A stretch of DNA of 64,000 bases from Sporosarcina psychrophila (GTDB lineage: Bacteria; Bacillota; Bacilli; Bacillales_A; Planococcaceae): positions 2,789,001 to 2,853,000 of the forward strand of contig NZ_CP014616.1 of assembly GCF_001590685.1 (NCBI RefSeq), given 5' to 3'. Below are positions 9,657 through 18,784 of this stretch, piece after piece. Under the pieces are notes generated by a model. That model saw only the letters and a list, made by a program, of their open reading frames with translations, searched no databases and was not told where the DNA came from. Positions within the stretch are counted from its first letter, which is position 1. The number at the start of each line of letters is the position of its first letter. The translations under genes were made by a program, and so were the position numbers.

Positions 9657-9688
9657 TAAAAATATCCGGAAAGTTATCCGGATATTTT
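9657..9688 (-). terminator. Rho-independent terminator of cheR
   Basis: Inverted repeat AAAATATCCGG / CCGGATATTTT around a short loop, followed on the minus strand by TTTTTAATAT. It overlaps the cheR stop codon and separates cheR from aroC. Confidence 0.8.
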
Positions 9689-10457
9689 AAATTTTCCTAT
9701 AAAAAAATGTGTCTTCTGATTCTAATCCGTATTTTGAAGGATTGAAAATCTGTTCTGTACTTCCCACAAAAAGAATCCCACCCTGTTTAAGCGATTTGGA
9801 GAAGTTCGTGTAAATCTGATCTTTCGCTTCTTCTGTGAAGTAAATCATTACATTGCGGCAGACAATTAAATCGAACCCTGTATCGTATCGGTCTTCTAAC
9901 AAATTTTGTTGCTTAAATGTCACAGTCCGTTTGATGTCATCCTTCACCTGATAAAAATGACCTTCATTGACAAAATGCTGTTTCACGATTGAGGTAGGCA
10001 CTTCCTTCAAAGCTCTTTCAGGGTATAAACCGACTTTCGCTCGTTCAATGACGCCTAAATCCAGATCTGTCGCCAAGATTGATATATCACGCAGTGGCAC
10101 ATGTGATAATAAAACGAGTGCTATCGAATATGGTTCTTCACCCGTGGAACAGGCAGCACTCCAAATCTTCAGTTTTTTACTTTGAGCAAGGAGCTTGGGG
10201 AATATCTTCTTTTCCAGCACATCCCAGCGCTGGGCATTGCGGTAGAATTCAGAAACGTTGATGGTCATCCGATCAAGAAATTCCTCAAGTAGCACTTTAT
10301 CATTATGTATAGCTTCATAATACTCTATGAAATTTCGGTACCCTCTTTTCTCATATAGAGAAGTGAGTCTTCTTTTCATCTGTGCTTCTTTATAAAGTGA
10401 CAGATCGATACCCGTCTTTTTCTTGACGTTTCCAATAAATACAGCATAATCCGGCAA
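9687..10457 (-). CDS. cheR: Chemotaxis protein methyltransferase CheR
   Basis: 256 residues. Methylates glutamates of chemoreceptors using S-adenosylmethionine. The N-terminal helical CheR domain is followed by the methyltransferase domain with SAACSTGEEPYSIA (SAM motif, about residues 100-113) and FDLIVCRNVMIYF. The start is a TTG at 10457 preceded by GGGGGG at 6 bp. Its position between ndk and aroC is conserved in Bacillus. It implies that the organism is motile or chemotactic, which also fits dgrA in this window. Confidence 0.94.
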   Translation of the reverse strand: MPDYAVFIGNVKKKTGIDLSLYKEAQMKRRLTSLYEKRGYRNFIEYYEAIHNDKVLLEEFLDRMTINVSEFYRNAQRWDVLEKKIFPKLLAQSKKLKIWSAACSTGEEPYSIALVLLSHVPLRDISILATDLDLGVIERAKVGLYPERALKEVPTSIVKQHFVNEGHFYQVKDDIKRTVTFKQQNLLEDRYDTGFDLIVCRNVMIYFTEEAKDQIYTNFSKSLKQGGILFVGSTEQIFNPSKYGLESEDTFFYRKI

Positions 10458-10520
10458 CCTGCGTCCCCCCGTTCATATATTCTTACTATTATAACGGATT
10501 GGAACCCATTTCGAAAGAAC

Positions 10521-10554
10521 AAAAACAGCCTAGCGAAATTCGCAGGGCTGTTTA
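10521..10554 (-). terminator. Rho-independent terminator of ndk
   Basis: AAACAGCC and GGCTGTTT arms enclose a short inner stem and loop. On the minus strand the hairpin is followed by TTTTTGTTCTTT. It lies 7-40 bp beyond the ndk stop. Confidence 0.75.
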
Positions 10555-10560
10555 AGGTAA

Positions 10561-11007
10561 TTAATTGATCCAGTTGTTCATTGATTTGTCATAAGTAACA
10601 AGTTCTTCTTCCTTGAAGAAAAGACCGATTTCACGAACAGCTGATTCTGGAGCATCTGAACCGTGAATGATGTTTTTGCCAACAGTAACAGCGAAGTCAC
10701 CGCGTATTGTTCCAGGTGCAGATTCTTTCGGGTTCGTTGCGCCTGTCATTAGACGGCCAACTGAGATAACGTTTTCGCCTTCCCATACCATTGCGAATAC
10801 AGGACCTGATGTGATGAAATCAACAAGCTCGCCGAAAAAAGGACGCTCTTTATGTTCGCCGTAGTGTTGCTCAGCAAGTTCTTGTGAAATTGTCATAAGC
10901 TTAGCGCCTACAAGTTGGAAACCTTTACTTTCGAAACGACCCACGATTTCACCGATTAGATTACGTTGTACGCCGTCTGGTTTAACCATTAAAAATGTTC
11001 TTTCCAT
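10561..11007 (-). CDS. ndk: Nucleoside diphosphate kinase
   Basis: 148 residues, the usual length. Transfers the gamma phosphate of ATP to nucleoside diphosphates through a phosphohistidine. The active-site box [12 protein letters not shown] contains the catalytic His, and [13 protein letters not shown] opens the protein. The start is ATG 11007 (MERTF) with AAGGAG 8 bp upstream, rather than the track start three codons earlier. Confidence 0.97.
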   Translation of the reverse strand: MERTFLMVKPDGVQRNLIGEIVGRFESKGFQLVGAKLMTISQELAEQHYGEHKERPFFGELVDFITSGPVFAMVWEGENVISVGRLMTGATNPKESAPGTIRGDFAVTVGKNIIHGSDAPESAVREIGLFFKEEELVTYDKSMNNWIN

Positions 11008-11092
11008 ATTTAACACTCCTTCTTATATATGTATCAGGATTTCTCCTTTTCGATCGTACCACCCGATGCCTGATTTTTCAACTGTTAATGCA

Positions 11093-12073
11093 CTAATACT
11101 TACGTCTGCCAATGAAAGCAGATATTTGCATGAATGCCTTTTTAGCATTTGCATCACCATCAGGCAACTCATTTATTTCATCCATTGCTTTTTGCAAATA
11201 CAAATCGCTCACAGCTTGCGCCATCTGAATGGCCTCTGTACCGCGAATATAAGTCAACATTTCTTCACGATCAGATTCCGTTAAAGTCCCGTCAAACGAC
11301 CGCTTCATATAAGGTTGGAAATTCACATCGTCTTTTATGTATAGGATGGGCAAAGTCAGATGACCATTCAACAGATCACTGCCTGCCGGTTTTCCAAGCT
11401 CTTCATCCGTTGATGTAATGTCAAGAATATCATCGACAATTTGAAAAGCCATGCCTGCAAAATAACCGAAGCGACGCAATTTCCTTACATTCGCAGGGTC
11501 CGCTCCTGAAACAAGCGCACCAAGTTCACAACTGGATGACAGGAGAAGTGCGGTCTTTCGTTTAATGCGGCGCAAATAATCCCGAATCGTCTGATTGGTT
11601 TTTCGCTGATGATCAATCTGGATGACTTCACCTTTACAAATTTCAAGCATAGTCTCTGCAAGTAGCTGATGAATAGCAGGAATTTCAATCTCACCTATCG
11701 ATGTAAGTGCACGTGAAAAGATGAAGTCCCCCGTATACATCGCAATTCTGTTATCCCAACGCGCCCTTACTGTTTCGAGGCCACGACGCATATCTGAATC
11801 ATCGATAACATCATCATGGACAAGAGACGCCATATGGACAAGCTCAAGTGAGACAGCTACCTTTGCCACATCCTCCAACGAATAGTTGCCAAACTTGGAT
11901 GACAGGATAACAAAAATAGGTCGAATCCTTTTTCCACCCGCACGAAGCAGGTGAAGTGATGCTTGCCGAATGATAGGGGAAGATGAATTGAGGGATCGTT
12001 CAAGTTCCTTTTCTATATAAGCGAGATCCTTTCGAAAATCACCATAAAGTGACAATAACTTCAATTTCTCCAA
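11093..12073 (-). CDS. hepT: Heptaprenyl diphosphate synthase component II
   Basis: 326-residue catalytic subunit of the two-component trans-prenyltransferase that builds the C35 side chain of menaquinone-7. Both aspartate-rich motifs are present: LVHDDVIDDSDMRRG (first DDxxD) and QIVDDILD (second). The GGKRIRP motif lies near the N-terminus. The start is a TTG with GGGGAAGG upstream. It forms a hepS-menG-hepT group with the two genes upstream. Confidence 0.93.
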   Translation of the reverse strand: MEKLKLLSLYGDFRKDLAYIEKELERSLNSSSPIIRQASLHLLRAGGKRIRPIFVILSSKFGNYSLEDVAKVAVSLELVHMASLVHDDVIDDSDMRRGLETVRARWDNRIAMYTGDFIFSRALTSIGEIEIPAIHQLLAETMLEICKGEVIQIDHQRKTNQTIRDYLRRIKRKTALLLSSSCELGALVSGADPANVRKLRRFGYFAGMAFQIVDDILDITSTDEELGKPAGSDLLNGHLTLPILYIKDDVNFQPYMKRSFDGTLTESDREEMLTYIRGTEAIQMAQAVSDLYLQKAMDEINELPDGDANAKKAFMQISAFIGRRKY

Positions 12074-12097
12074 AACGATTACCTTCCCCTGCTGTCT

Positions 12098-12796
12098 TTA
12101 TTGTTTATATCCAACGTGACCAGCCGCGGCGCCGCCACTGTATGACTTAAAGGACACTCCAGTGAAGCCCGCTTCCGTAAATAGCTGGGCAAGTTGTTTC
12201 ATCCCCGGAAAATCATTTGCCGATTCTTGAAGCCATGAATATTCTTTGTAACTTTTCGCAAAAATTTTCCCGAGAACGGGCATGATGAAATTGAAATAAA
12301 ATCGGAATAATTGCCTGTAGCCTGGAAGTTCAGATTGAGAAGTTTCTAGACATGCAATCATTCCACCTGGCTTTAAGACACGATTCATTTCTTGTAAAAC
12401 TGTTAGATAATCCGGTACGTTACGCAATCCGAAACCAATCGTAACAAAATCGAACGAATCGTCAGGGAACGGCAACTCCATAGCATTTCCTTGTACAAGC
12501 GTAATAGTTGGATATGCTGCAACTTTCGGCCGGCCGGCTTCTAACATGCCTTCACTGAAATCGAGTCCTGTCACATGCCCAGAGGCACCTGTCGCCTCTG
12601 CAATAGCGATTGTCCAATCAGCAGTTCCACAACACACGTCCAATGCACGAGCACCTTCGTGGACGTTCATGCGTGACATGATGTCATCGCGCCATTTCTT
12701 ATGTTGGTTGAAACTGATCACGGAATTCATCTTATCGTAATCGACGGATATTTTTTCAAAAACGGTGTGGACTTTCTGTTCTTTTGATATCGACAA
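12098..12796 (-). CDS. menG: Demethylmenaquinone methyltransferase
   Basis: 232-residue SAM-dependent methyltransferase of the UbiE/MenG family; performs the last step of menaquinone synthesis. The SAM motif [11 protein letters not shown] and the family segment [15 protein letters not shown] are visible, followed by GFGLRNVPD. The start is TTG with AGAGGT at 7 bp. Placement between the two heptaprenyl synthase subunits makes this a menaquinone-tail operon. Confidence 0.94.
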   Translation of the reverse strand: MSISKEQKVHTVFEKISVDYDKMNSVISFNQHKKWRDDIMSRMNVHEGARALDVCCGTADWTIAIAEATGASGHVTGLDFSEGMLEAGRPKVAAYPTITLVQGNAMELPFPDDSFDFVTIGFGLRNVPDYLTVLQEMNRVLKPGGMIACLETSQSELPGYRQLFRFYFNFIMPVLGKIFAKSYKEYSWLQESANDFPGMKQLAQLFTEAGFTGVSFKSYSGGAAAGHVGYKQ

Positions 12797-12814
12797 GAGT
12801 TATACCTCTTTTCT

Positions 12815-13549
12815 TCAATTCAGTTTACCAATTAGCGGTGTCACTAGGTTACGGATTTTTCGCTGTAAAAAAGGCTGAAGATAATCTGCTGCATCAAGTG
12901 CTTTTTGCATTTCAGCATGAAGCTGAAAAACCGCATGATCCGCATCAGCAGCATTCATTGTGCGGCGTGAACGCTTATCCGAAATAGAATTGCATTCAGC
13001 ATTCCCTTCTTCAAACCATAAAAGCGACAATGCTGCACTGGCTAGCGGGACATATTGTGCAAATCCGAATGTATATAAAAAATCAGTTATACACCCTGCT
13101 TCGATGATTCTAACTGTTTCAATCAACTTTTCAGGTCCATCTGGTAATTGGTCGTGAAAAATCGTTTTTGTCTCGTTAATTTGTCCGATTGTTTCAGACA
13201 AGGAACGGATGAAACCAAATTCAGGCAGAGAGGCGAGTAGCCGATAATGGATTCCGCTGAAATAATCCCCCGACAAAACAGTAAGTTGCTGTTGCTTTGA
13301 TGTAGCGTCAGATACATTAATCGAATCATGCGCATCAAAAGCAGCGTGAACAGCACCAACTGCGATTGACGCTGTATGTAAACGATTGTTCCACCTTTCC
13401 CCGTTCAACATTGGCAACAGGAGAATAAAGGCTTTTACAGCATCGATTGTTATTCGACCAACATCTCTATCCACAATCGGCTCGCGAATTGCATTCTCTA
13501 CTTCACCTATATAATTTTCGATATGCAGTTTAATTTTTTGGGTTTCCAT
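12815..13549 (-). CDS. hepS: Heptaprenyl diphosphate synthase component I
   Basis: 244-residue non-catalytic subunit that sets product chain length together with HepT. Similarity is lower than for the catalytic subunit, but length, position upstream of menG and the VLSGDYFSGIHYRLLA segment identify it. The start is ATG 13549 (METQKIKLHIE) with GGAG 8 bp upstream; the preceding ATG at 13567 lacks a ribosome site. Confidence 0.88.
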   Translation of the reverse strand: METQKIKLHIENYIGEVENAIREPIVDRDVGRITIDAVKAFILLLPMLNGERWNNRLHTASIAVGAVHAAFDAHDSINVSDATSKQQQLTVLSGDYFSGIHYRLLASLPEFGFIRSLSETIGQINETKTIFHDQLPDGPEKLIETVRIIEAGCITDFLYTFGFAQYVPLASAALSLLWFEEGNAECNSISDKRSRRTMNAADADHAVFQLHAEMQKALDAADYLQPFLQRKIRNLVTPLIGKLN

Positions 13550-13599
13550 CGTCGAATCTCCATTCAAAGACGTCTACGGAAAAGTGTGTCAAATACGAA

Positions 13600-13821
13600 T
13601 TAGTCTTTCCCTTCGCTTGACAAGACACCGTATGCGGTATGAACGTCAGCTTTGCCACGTATTTTCATTGCTGACGTATGATCAGTAAATTGTGCGATCA
13701 TCACTTCACCACGGTCTAATTTTTCCGTATGATGAAACTTCGTATCGTTTCCTCGTGTCAGACCGATTACGTTCACGCCGTCTTCTTTCGCTTTTATAAC
13801 GATATAGTCGGTTTGTGTCAT
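13600..13821 (-). CDS. mtrB: trp RNA-binding attenuation protein (TRAP)
   Basis: 73 residues. Forms an 11-mer ring that, when loaded with tryptophan, binds G/UAG repeats in trp leader RNAs. The conserved core [20 protein letters not shown] and [14 protein letters not shown] is nearly identical to B. subtilis MtrB. ATG 13821 is preferred over the GTG two codons earlier because AGGAG lies 8 bp upstream of the ATG and only 2 bp from the GTG. It is retained although no trp genes lie in the adjacent aromatic operon. Confidence 0.95.
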   Translation of the reverse strand: MTQTDYIVIKAKEDGVNVIGLTRGNDTKFHHTEKLDRGEVMIAQFTDHTSAMKIRGKADVHTAYGVLSSEGKD

Positions 13822-13889
13822 TTTCACCTCTCCTGTCTATTCTTTTATGGTCTTATCATATCATAGAAAAGGCGTTACTCGCAAAGGCT

Positions 13890-14462
13890 TCAAGACATCT
13901 TAATAAGTGATAGGATCTCAGCCCGTTTCACATCGTCCTGTTCGTAAATACCACGCGCAACTGTAGTCACTGTCTTCGCGCCTGGTTTCTTGATGCCTCG
14001 CATCGTCATACACAGGTGCTCCGCCTCGATTACTACGTAGACACCGATTGGATTTAGCATTTCCATCATCGCTTCCGCAATTGTGGATGTGATACGTTCT
14101 TGAAGTTGTGGCCTTTTGGCAGTCGTTTCGACGGCTCTCGCTAATTTACTCAGGCCGGCAACAACTCCATCACGCGGTATGTATGCAATATGCGCATTCC
14201 CAAAAAACGGCACAAGGTGATGTTCACACATCGAGTAGAAAGGTATATCTTTTACAAGTACGACTTCATCGTGATTTTCATGGAACACTGTTTTGAAATA
14301 ATCCTTAGGGTCTTTATTCAAACCTTCAAATACCTCAGCGTACATCTTTGCGACACGCTTTGGAGTATCTATCAGTCCTTCACGCTCGGGATCTTCACCG
14401 ACTGCTTCCAGGATCATTGAAACTGCTTTCTCTATTTTCTCGTAATCGACAACATTCATCAT
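13890..14462 (-). CDS. folE: GTP cyclohydrolase I
   Basis: 190 residues. First enzyme of folate synthesis; converts GTP to dihydroneopterin triphosphate. Zn-binding residues appear in [10 protein letters not shown] and EHLCMTMRG, and the C-terminal RAEILSLI is typical. The start is ATG 14462 with GGGAGG 6 bp upstream; a longer frame exists to 14522. It pairs with mtrB as in the B. subtilis mtrAB operon (mtrA = folE). Confidence 0.96.
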   Translation of the reverse strand: MMNVVDYEKIEKAVSMILEAVGEDPEREGLIDTPKRVAKMYAEVFEGLNKDPKDYFKTVFHENHDEVVLVKDIPFYSMCEHHLVPFFGNAHIAYIPRDGVVAGLSKLARAVETTAKRPQLQERITSTIAEAMMEMLNPIGVYVVIEAEHLCMTMRGIKKPGAKTVTTVARGIYEQDDVKRAEILSLIKMS

Positions 14463-14570
14463 TCGAAACCTCCCAATCGGAAATAAAGCCATTCCAACAA
14501 AAATAGTAGCATACTCGCCCATTTCCGTACAGTTCGTTCACTCTACATTGGACAATAAGATAAAAATGGA

Positions 14571-14622
14571 AAGAAGTCCGCCCCAAGTATCTAAATGAAT
14601 TAGATACGACGGACGGACTTCT
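14571..14622 (-). terminator. Terminator of hbs
   Basis: Two-part stem: outer arms AGAAGTCCG / CGGACTTCT and inner arms GTATCTAA / TTAGATAC separated by internal loops, with a T-rich tract on the minus strand. It lies between hbs and folE. Confidence 0.75.
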
Positions 14623-14637
14623 ATGTAAACTTGAGAA

Positions 14638-14910
14638 TTATTTCACTGCGTCTTTAAGCGCTTTACCTGCTTTGAAAGCTGGTACCTTGCTTGCAGCGAT
14701 ATCGATCTCTTCCCCAGATTGCGGGTTACGTCCTTTACGAGCTGCACGCTCACGTACTTCGAAGTTACCGAAACCGATCAATTGTACTTTCTCACCACTT
14801 GCAAGAGTAGATTGGATCGTATCGAATACAGCTTCGACAGCTTTTGTAGCATCTTTCTTAGTTAGTTCTGCTGCTTCAGCTACAGAGGTAATCAATTCTG
14901 TTTTATTCAC
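14638..14910 (-). CDS. hbs: DNA-binding protein HU (HBsu)
   Basis: 90-residue histone-like nucleoid protein that bends DNA as a dimer. [18 protein letters not shown] is the family's arm signature, and the C-terminus ends [10 protein letters not shown]. The start is a GTG at 14910 (MNKTELI), 8 bp from GGAGG; the ATG at 14919 is too close to that site. A likely promoter lies at 14961-14989. Confidence 0.97.
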   Translation of the reverse strand: MNKTELITSVAEAAELTKKDATKAVEAVFDTIQSTLASGEKVQLIGFGNFEVRERAARKGRNPQSGEEIDIAASKVPAFKAGKALKDAVK

Positions 14911-14960
14911 ACCATTCACCTCCTCTCAAAGGGCATTAGCTAGCTTCTAATACTGTAAAA

Positions 14961-14989
14961 AGAGTATCACAAGAAAATCCCTGACGCAA
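14961..14989 (-). promoter_or_regulatory. Candidate sigma-A promoter of hbs
   Basis: TTGCGT and TACTCT, 17 bp apart on the minus strand, about 50 bp upstream of the hbs start. The -35 box is good and the -10 box weaker. Confidence 0.4.
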
Positions 14990-15030
14990 CAATATTATCG
15001 CGTAATCGCTAATATCATGCACTTTTAGCT

Positions 15031-15071
15031 AAAAAAACGGAAAAAGATCCGCTTTTGACGGATCTTTTTCC
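15031..15071 (-). terminator. Rho-independent terminator of spoIVA
   Basis: Perfect 13-bp stem GGAAAAAGATCCG / CGGATCTTTTTCC with a 7-nt loop, followed on the minus strand by GTTTTTTT. It starts directly after the spoIVA stop. Confidence 0.9.
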
Positions 15072-15072
15072 T

Positions 15073-16551
15073 TTAGACGATAAATGTAATCATGCCTTTA
15101 TTTCCATCATTCACCATCTGTTCAATCGTCTCCCGCAGACGTTTTCTTGCTTTCATCGGAACAGAAGCTGTTTTGAAACGAATGCTTTCTTTCATGACTT
15201 CATGGAGCGGTGTTCCGAATAGCTGTGTTTCCCATAATGCCTCTCTATCATGCAAATAAGCATTCTTTAATTCTTTTAATAAATGATGGCTATGAAATTC
15301 GGAACCGATTAATGGAGAAAATTCGGCTTCCATATCAACCCGAATAATGTGAAGCGACGGTGCCGTTGCTTTCATGCGAACGCCGAAAAAGTTGTTCTGT
15401 TTGATAAGTTCCGGTGCAGAAGGATTGAAATCCTCAATTGTCGGAAGAGCAACACCGTAGCCTTGCTTTCTAGCTGTATCGATTGCTTCCGAGTACATGT
15501 CATACGACTTTTTCGCTTTGGCCGCTTCCTGAACAAACAACAACCAGTCTTTTTTCGAGCCGATTTCCTGTCCCATAATTCCTTCACAAATTTCACGGAA
15601 AGCCTGTTCATCCATAGTAATTTTCACGATTGCTTTCCCTTTACCAGCATCTACTTCAATGACTTCTGCATGCCTAACATATTTTTCATCTTTTAAACTT
15701 TCTGCCAACTCCTGTATTTTACGGATTTTTGATACACCCAAAAATCCCTCATTAATCACTCTGTCGATGTTGGCATTCAGTTCATGTTCACTTCCGAGCA
15801 CTTCCATCCAATCTGGTTTTTGGACTTCAATATCAGAAATCGGAAATTCGTACAATGCTTCTTTTAAAATAAGTTGAATTTCCTGTGCGTTTAACTGATC
15901 AGCACTTATCGCAATGACAGGAACCCCATATTTTTCATGTAGTTCCTGTTTTAATGCGATCGTTCTGTCATTGGCCGGCATTTTAGAATTCAGAACAATA
16001 ACAAAAGGCTTACCAATATCTTTCAACTTATTAACGATTTCCTCTTCAGCAACTTGTGCTGCTGCCCGTGGAATATTGTTTACTGTTCCATCCGTTGTAA
16101 CAAGAATACCAATCGTAGAATGATCACGAATCACTTTATCCGTACCAATACGCGCCGCTTCTTCAAATGGTATTGGTTCGTTGTGCCATGGCGTGTGAAC
16201 CAATTTCGGGCCATTCTCATCTTCATAGCCTTTTACGCCGTCTATCACATAGCCAACGCAATCTGCAAGCCTGATTTGAAACTTCAGCTCACCATCCCCT
16301 ACAGATACCGAAGTCCCTTGGGCGGGCACAAATTTCGGTTCTGATGTCATAATAACTGAGCCTGGTGAACTCTGAGGAAGCTCATCCTGCGCACGAATTC
16401 GATCCGATGCTTCCGTCATATTTGGAATAACGACTTCTTCCATAACTCTTTTCACGAACGTAGATTTCCCTACACGAACAGGTCCGACGACACCGATATA
16501 AATATCACCGTCTGTGCGTCTAGCCAGATTTTCATATAATTCCTCTTTCAT
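15073..16551 (-). CDS. spoIVA: Stage IV sporulation protein A
   Basis: 492 residues, the family length. An ATPase that polymerises on the forespore outer membrane and forms the basement layer of the spore coat. The Walker A motif GPVRVGKST is at residues 23-31, with ADCVGYVIDGVKGY and IVLNSKMP further on. The C-terminal MITFIV tail is the region that targets the protein to the forespore. It is expected to be made in the mother cell under sigma-E; a weak candidate promoter is noted at 16581-16609. Confidence 0.97.
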   Translation of the reverse strand: MKEELYENLARRTDGDIYIGVVGPVRVGKSTFVKRVMEEVVIPNMTEASDRIRAQDELPQSSPGSVIMTSEPKFVPAQGTSVSVGDGELKFQIRLADCVGYVIDGVKGYEDENGPKLVHTPWHNEPIPFEEAARIGTDKVIRDHSTIGILVTTDGTVNNIPRAAAQVAEEEIVNKLKDIGKPFVIVLNSKMPANDRTIALKQELHEKYGVPVIAISADQLNAQEIQLILKEALYEFPISDIEVQKPDWMEVLGSEHELNANIDRVINEGFLGVSKIRKIQELAESLKDEKYVRHAEVIEVDAGKGKAIVKITMDEQAFREICEGIMGQEIGSKKDWLLFVQEAAKAKKSYDMYSEAIDTARKQGYGVALPTIEDFNPSAPELIKQNNFFGVRMKATAPSLHIIRVDMEAEFSPLIGSEFHSHHLLKELKNAYLHDREALWETQLFGTPLHEVMKESIRFKTASVPMKARKRLRETIEQMVNDGNKGMITFIV

Positions 16552-16580
16552 TCTATCGTCCTCCTTTAGATGCGCATATT

Positions 16581-16609
16581 AGTTTATGTAAAAAAAAAAC
16601 GTTTCATGC
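16581..16609 (-). promoter_or_regulatory. Possible sigma-E promoter of spoIVA
   Basis: On the minus strand CATAAACT resembles the sigma-E -10 box, 14 bp from GCATGAA, a poor match to the -35 box. The -35 half falls inside the terminator stem of yphF. Weak pattern match supported mainly by knowledge that spoIVA is sigma-E dependent. Confidence 0.3.
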
Positions 16610-16629
16610 ACGTGGCATGAAACGTTTTT
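16590..16629 (-). terminator. Rho-independent terminator of yphF operon
   Basis: AAACGTTTCATGC / GCATGAAACGTTT stem with ACGTG loop, followed by a run of ten T on the minus strand. It touches the yphF stop codon and lies in the spoIVA leader. Confidence 0.85.
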
Positions 16630-17351
16630 CATTTTGATTTATTCATGAATATTGGTTCGTTGTCTGCATTCACTGTATAAGGTAATGAATAAGCCGGTAA
16701 AACAGGATAGTTATCCGTTAAAAGGTGACGAATATCCTCCCCTGGTTTAACAGTCTGGGTCTTTTCTTGCAACATTCGGTTTAAATCAATCGAATAATCG
16801 ATGTAAAAAACACCATCCCCACCGATAACAATCGGTAAGATTGCATCTGAATAGGGGCTAGGAACCGTCAGCGGCTCTTTAAAGCCCATTGCTTCGAAAT
16901 CGACTGTATAGACATGGTCACCCACGGACTCCTTGAATGGAGCTCGACCATTGACGTTTTTCCTTAGGTTTAAATCGCGAATATGTTCCGCTGAGCGCAA
17001 ATCAACAAGCTTTACCGTTGGAGTCGTTTCAACGTCTATCAACACATATTGATAGATCCCACCAGTTTCATACGCATTTGAAGGCATTTTTTCCGTGTAA
17101 GCTGGTACAACTTTGGAGAACTCAATGGGATATTTGATGTAAATATCTGTTTCAAGGTCACGTGTTTTGATTGGCAATAATCCTCCCGAATTTTTCTGAT
17201 AAGCATCAACCGCTTTTTGCATTGATTCCAGCTGATCAGCATACGGGATTTCCTGTCCAGTTGTTTTTTCGGACGGGTACATACATCCAGATAGAACAAA
17301 AACCAAGGAAGATATGAAGAGTAGCCCGATTTTTTTTACTGACATAGTCAT
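16629..17351 (-). CDS. yphF: YphF-like lipoprotein
   Basis: About 240 residues. A hydrophobic signal peptide ends in a lipobox LSGC (Cys23 or Cys24 depending on start), so the protein should be a membrane-anchored extracytoplasmic lipoprotein. It corresponds in position to B. subtilis yphF. Function unknown. The yphE stop overlaps two consecutive ATGs; the second, at 17351, is better spaced from GGAGG, the first is at 17354. Coupled to yphE. Confidence 0.75.
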   Translation of the reverse strand: MTMSVKKIGLLFISSLVFVLSGCMYPSEKTTGQEIPYADQLESMQKAVDAYQKNSGGLLPIKTRDLETDIYIKYPIEFSKVVPAYTEKMPSNAYETGGIYQYVLIDVETTPTVKLVDLRSAEHIRDLNLRKNVNGRAPFKESVGDHVYTVDFEAMGFKEPLTVPSPYSDAILPIVIGGDGVFYIDYSIDLNRMLQEKTQTVKPGEDIRHLLTDNYPVLPAYSLPYTVNADNEPIFMNKSK

Positions 17352-17554
17352 CATGCCCCTCCTGTCGGCCCATTAAATACGAGATAAATCATCGCAAAAA
17401 ATGAGAAGATTAATAAAGAATAGGCTATTATAGCAAATAGTAATTTCAAAACTTTATTTTGAAGCTTATGCCGACTCACATAAATAAGACCCATGGAAAT
17501 AACCATGAATCCCATCGCATAGAACGACAGCCACATTTTATCCATCGAGGACAA
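17351..17554 (-). CDS. yphE: Small membrane protein YphE (DUF2768-like)
   Basis: 67 residues with two predicted transmembrane helices (about 9-27 and 37-60). It corresponds to B. subtilis YphE in size and place between gpsA and yphF. The start is a TTG at 17554 with AAAGGAGG 7 bp upstream; no ATG fits as well. Its function is unknown; in Bacillus these genes lie next to spoIVA and may be expressed in sporulation (inference). Confidence 0.72.
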   Translation of the reverse strand: MSSMDKMWLSFYAMGFMVISMGLIYVSRHKLQNKVLKLLFAIIAYSLLIFSFFAMIYLVFNGPTGGA

Positions 17555-17728
17555 AGGAAGTCCTCCTTTCGTATAATCAGTATTTAAAAAGGCAGAAGAA
17601 AAGGACCAGTGAGCATAGCCCCAAGTCCCTCGCTTGCACGTAATGTGCTGGCTTTTATACGTGTGGAGCGGAGGGGGAGGCTAGCAACGTAATCTGACGT
17701 TTTTCACAAGTCTTTTTGAATTACAGAG

Positions 17729-18751
17729 TCAACGGTTGCCGAAGAGATCTTCAACTTCCTGCTTCTTCATACGGTTCATAAGTTGGTCCACAGCTTGTTT
17801 CGGCGGTATTCCTTCAAATAGTATGGAGTACAGTGCCTCTGTGAGCGGCATAGAGACTCCGTGCTGGGCTGCAAGCTGATGTGCCGCTTTAGCCGTCCGT
17901 ACACCTTCGATGACCATACCCATGCCTGATACGACCTCGTCTAGACTATTCCCTTTTCCGAGCATATTGCCCGCTTTCCAATTGCGTGAATGAACACTCG
18001 TACATGTAACAATCAAATCGCCTAGACCTGTCAGACCTGAAAATGTAAGTGGATTCGCACCCATTTTCACGCCAAGTCTTGAAATCTCCGCTAATCCGCG
18101 CGTAATAAGCGCAGCTTTGGCATTATCACCATAACCTAGTCCATCAGAAATACCGGCTGCCAATGCAATTACATTTTTAAGCGCAGCTCCGATTTCCACA
18201 CCAACTATATCCGGATTTGTATAGACACGGAAATAATGGTTCATAAATAGGTCCTGAATCTTTTCTGCCGCTTCCAAATCGAATGATGCAGCCGTTACTG
18301 TCGTCGGATGACGCAGAACAACTTCTTCAGCATGACTTGGACCCGAGAGAACAACAATAGCCTTTGTTTTCGAGGAATCTAGCTCTTCCGAAATCATTTC
18401 TGAGATTCGTTTTAACGAATCTGGTTCAATACCTTTTGAAACATGGACAATTAATTTAGGGCTAATCGCCATTGCATTCAGTTCAGAACAGACATCACGA
18501 ATCGCCTTGGTCGGAACAGCGATGATGACAGTATCACTATGCATCGCCGCCGCTTCCAAATCTGATGTTGCTTTCAAATTAGTAGGTAAAGAAATACTTG
18601 GTAAATATGACTTATTTGTATGATTTTCGTTAATTTCAGCGGACTGGTCAGAACGCCTCGCCCAAAGTAAGCAATCATGACCATTTTCAGCAAGAACAAA
18701 AGCAATCGCAGTTCCCCAGCTTCCGGCTCCGATAACAGTTACTTTTTCCAT
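17729..18751 (-). CDS. gpsA: Glycerol-3-phosphate dehydrogenase [NAD(P)+]
   Basis: 340 residues. Reduces dihydroxyacetone phosphate to sn-glycerol-3-phosphate for phospholipid synthesis. The N-terminal [10 protein letters not shown] nucleotide-binding loop (residues 7-16), HVSKGIE, the catalytic-lysine segment [13 protein letters not shown] and [12 protein letters not shown] are all present. It follows der by 33 bp, as in B. subtilis. The 174 bp between it and yphE show no clear terminator. Confidence 0.97.
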   Translation of the reverse strand: MEKVTVIGAGSWGTAIAFVLAENGHDCLLWARRSDQSAEINENHTNKSYLPSISLPTNLKATSDLEAAAMHSDTVIIAVPTKAIRDVCSELNAMAISPKLIVHVSKGIEPDSLKRISEMISEELDSSKTKAIVVLSGPSHAEEVVLRHPTTVTAASFDLEAAEKIQDLFMNHYFRVYTNPDIVGVEIGAALKNVIALAAGISDGLGYGDNAKAALITRGLAEISRLGVKMGANPLTFSGLTGLGDLIVTCTSVHSRNWKAGNMLGKGNSLDEVVSGMGMVIEGVRTAKAAHQLAAQHGVSMPLTEALYSILFEGIPPKQAVDQLMNRMKKQEVEDLFGNR

Positions 18752-18784
18752 TTCATACAGACATCCTTTCTCCCGTAACGTCGA

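Noticed and set aside
9627..9686. Short aroC 5' extension to 9626
   Set aside because: The ribosome site and the family N-terminus both place the start at 9572.
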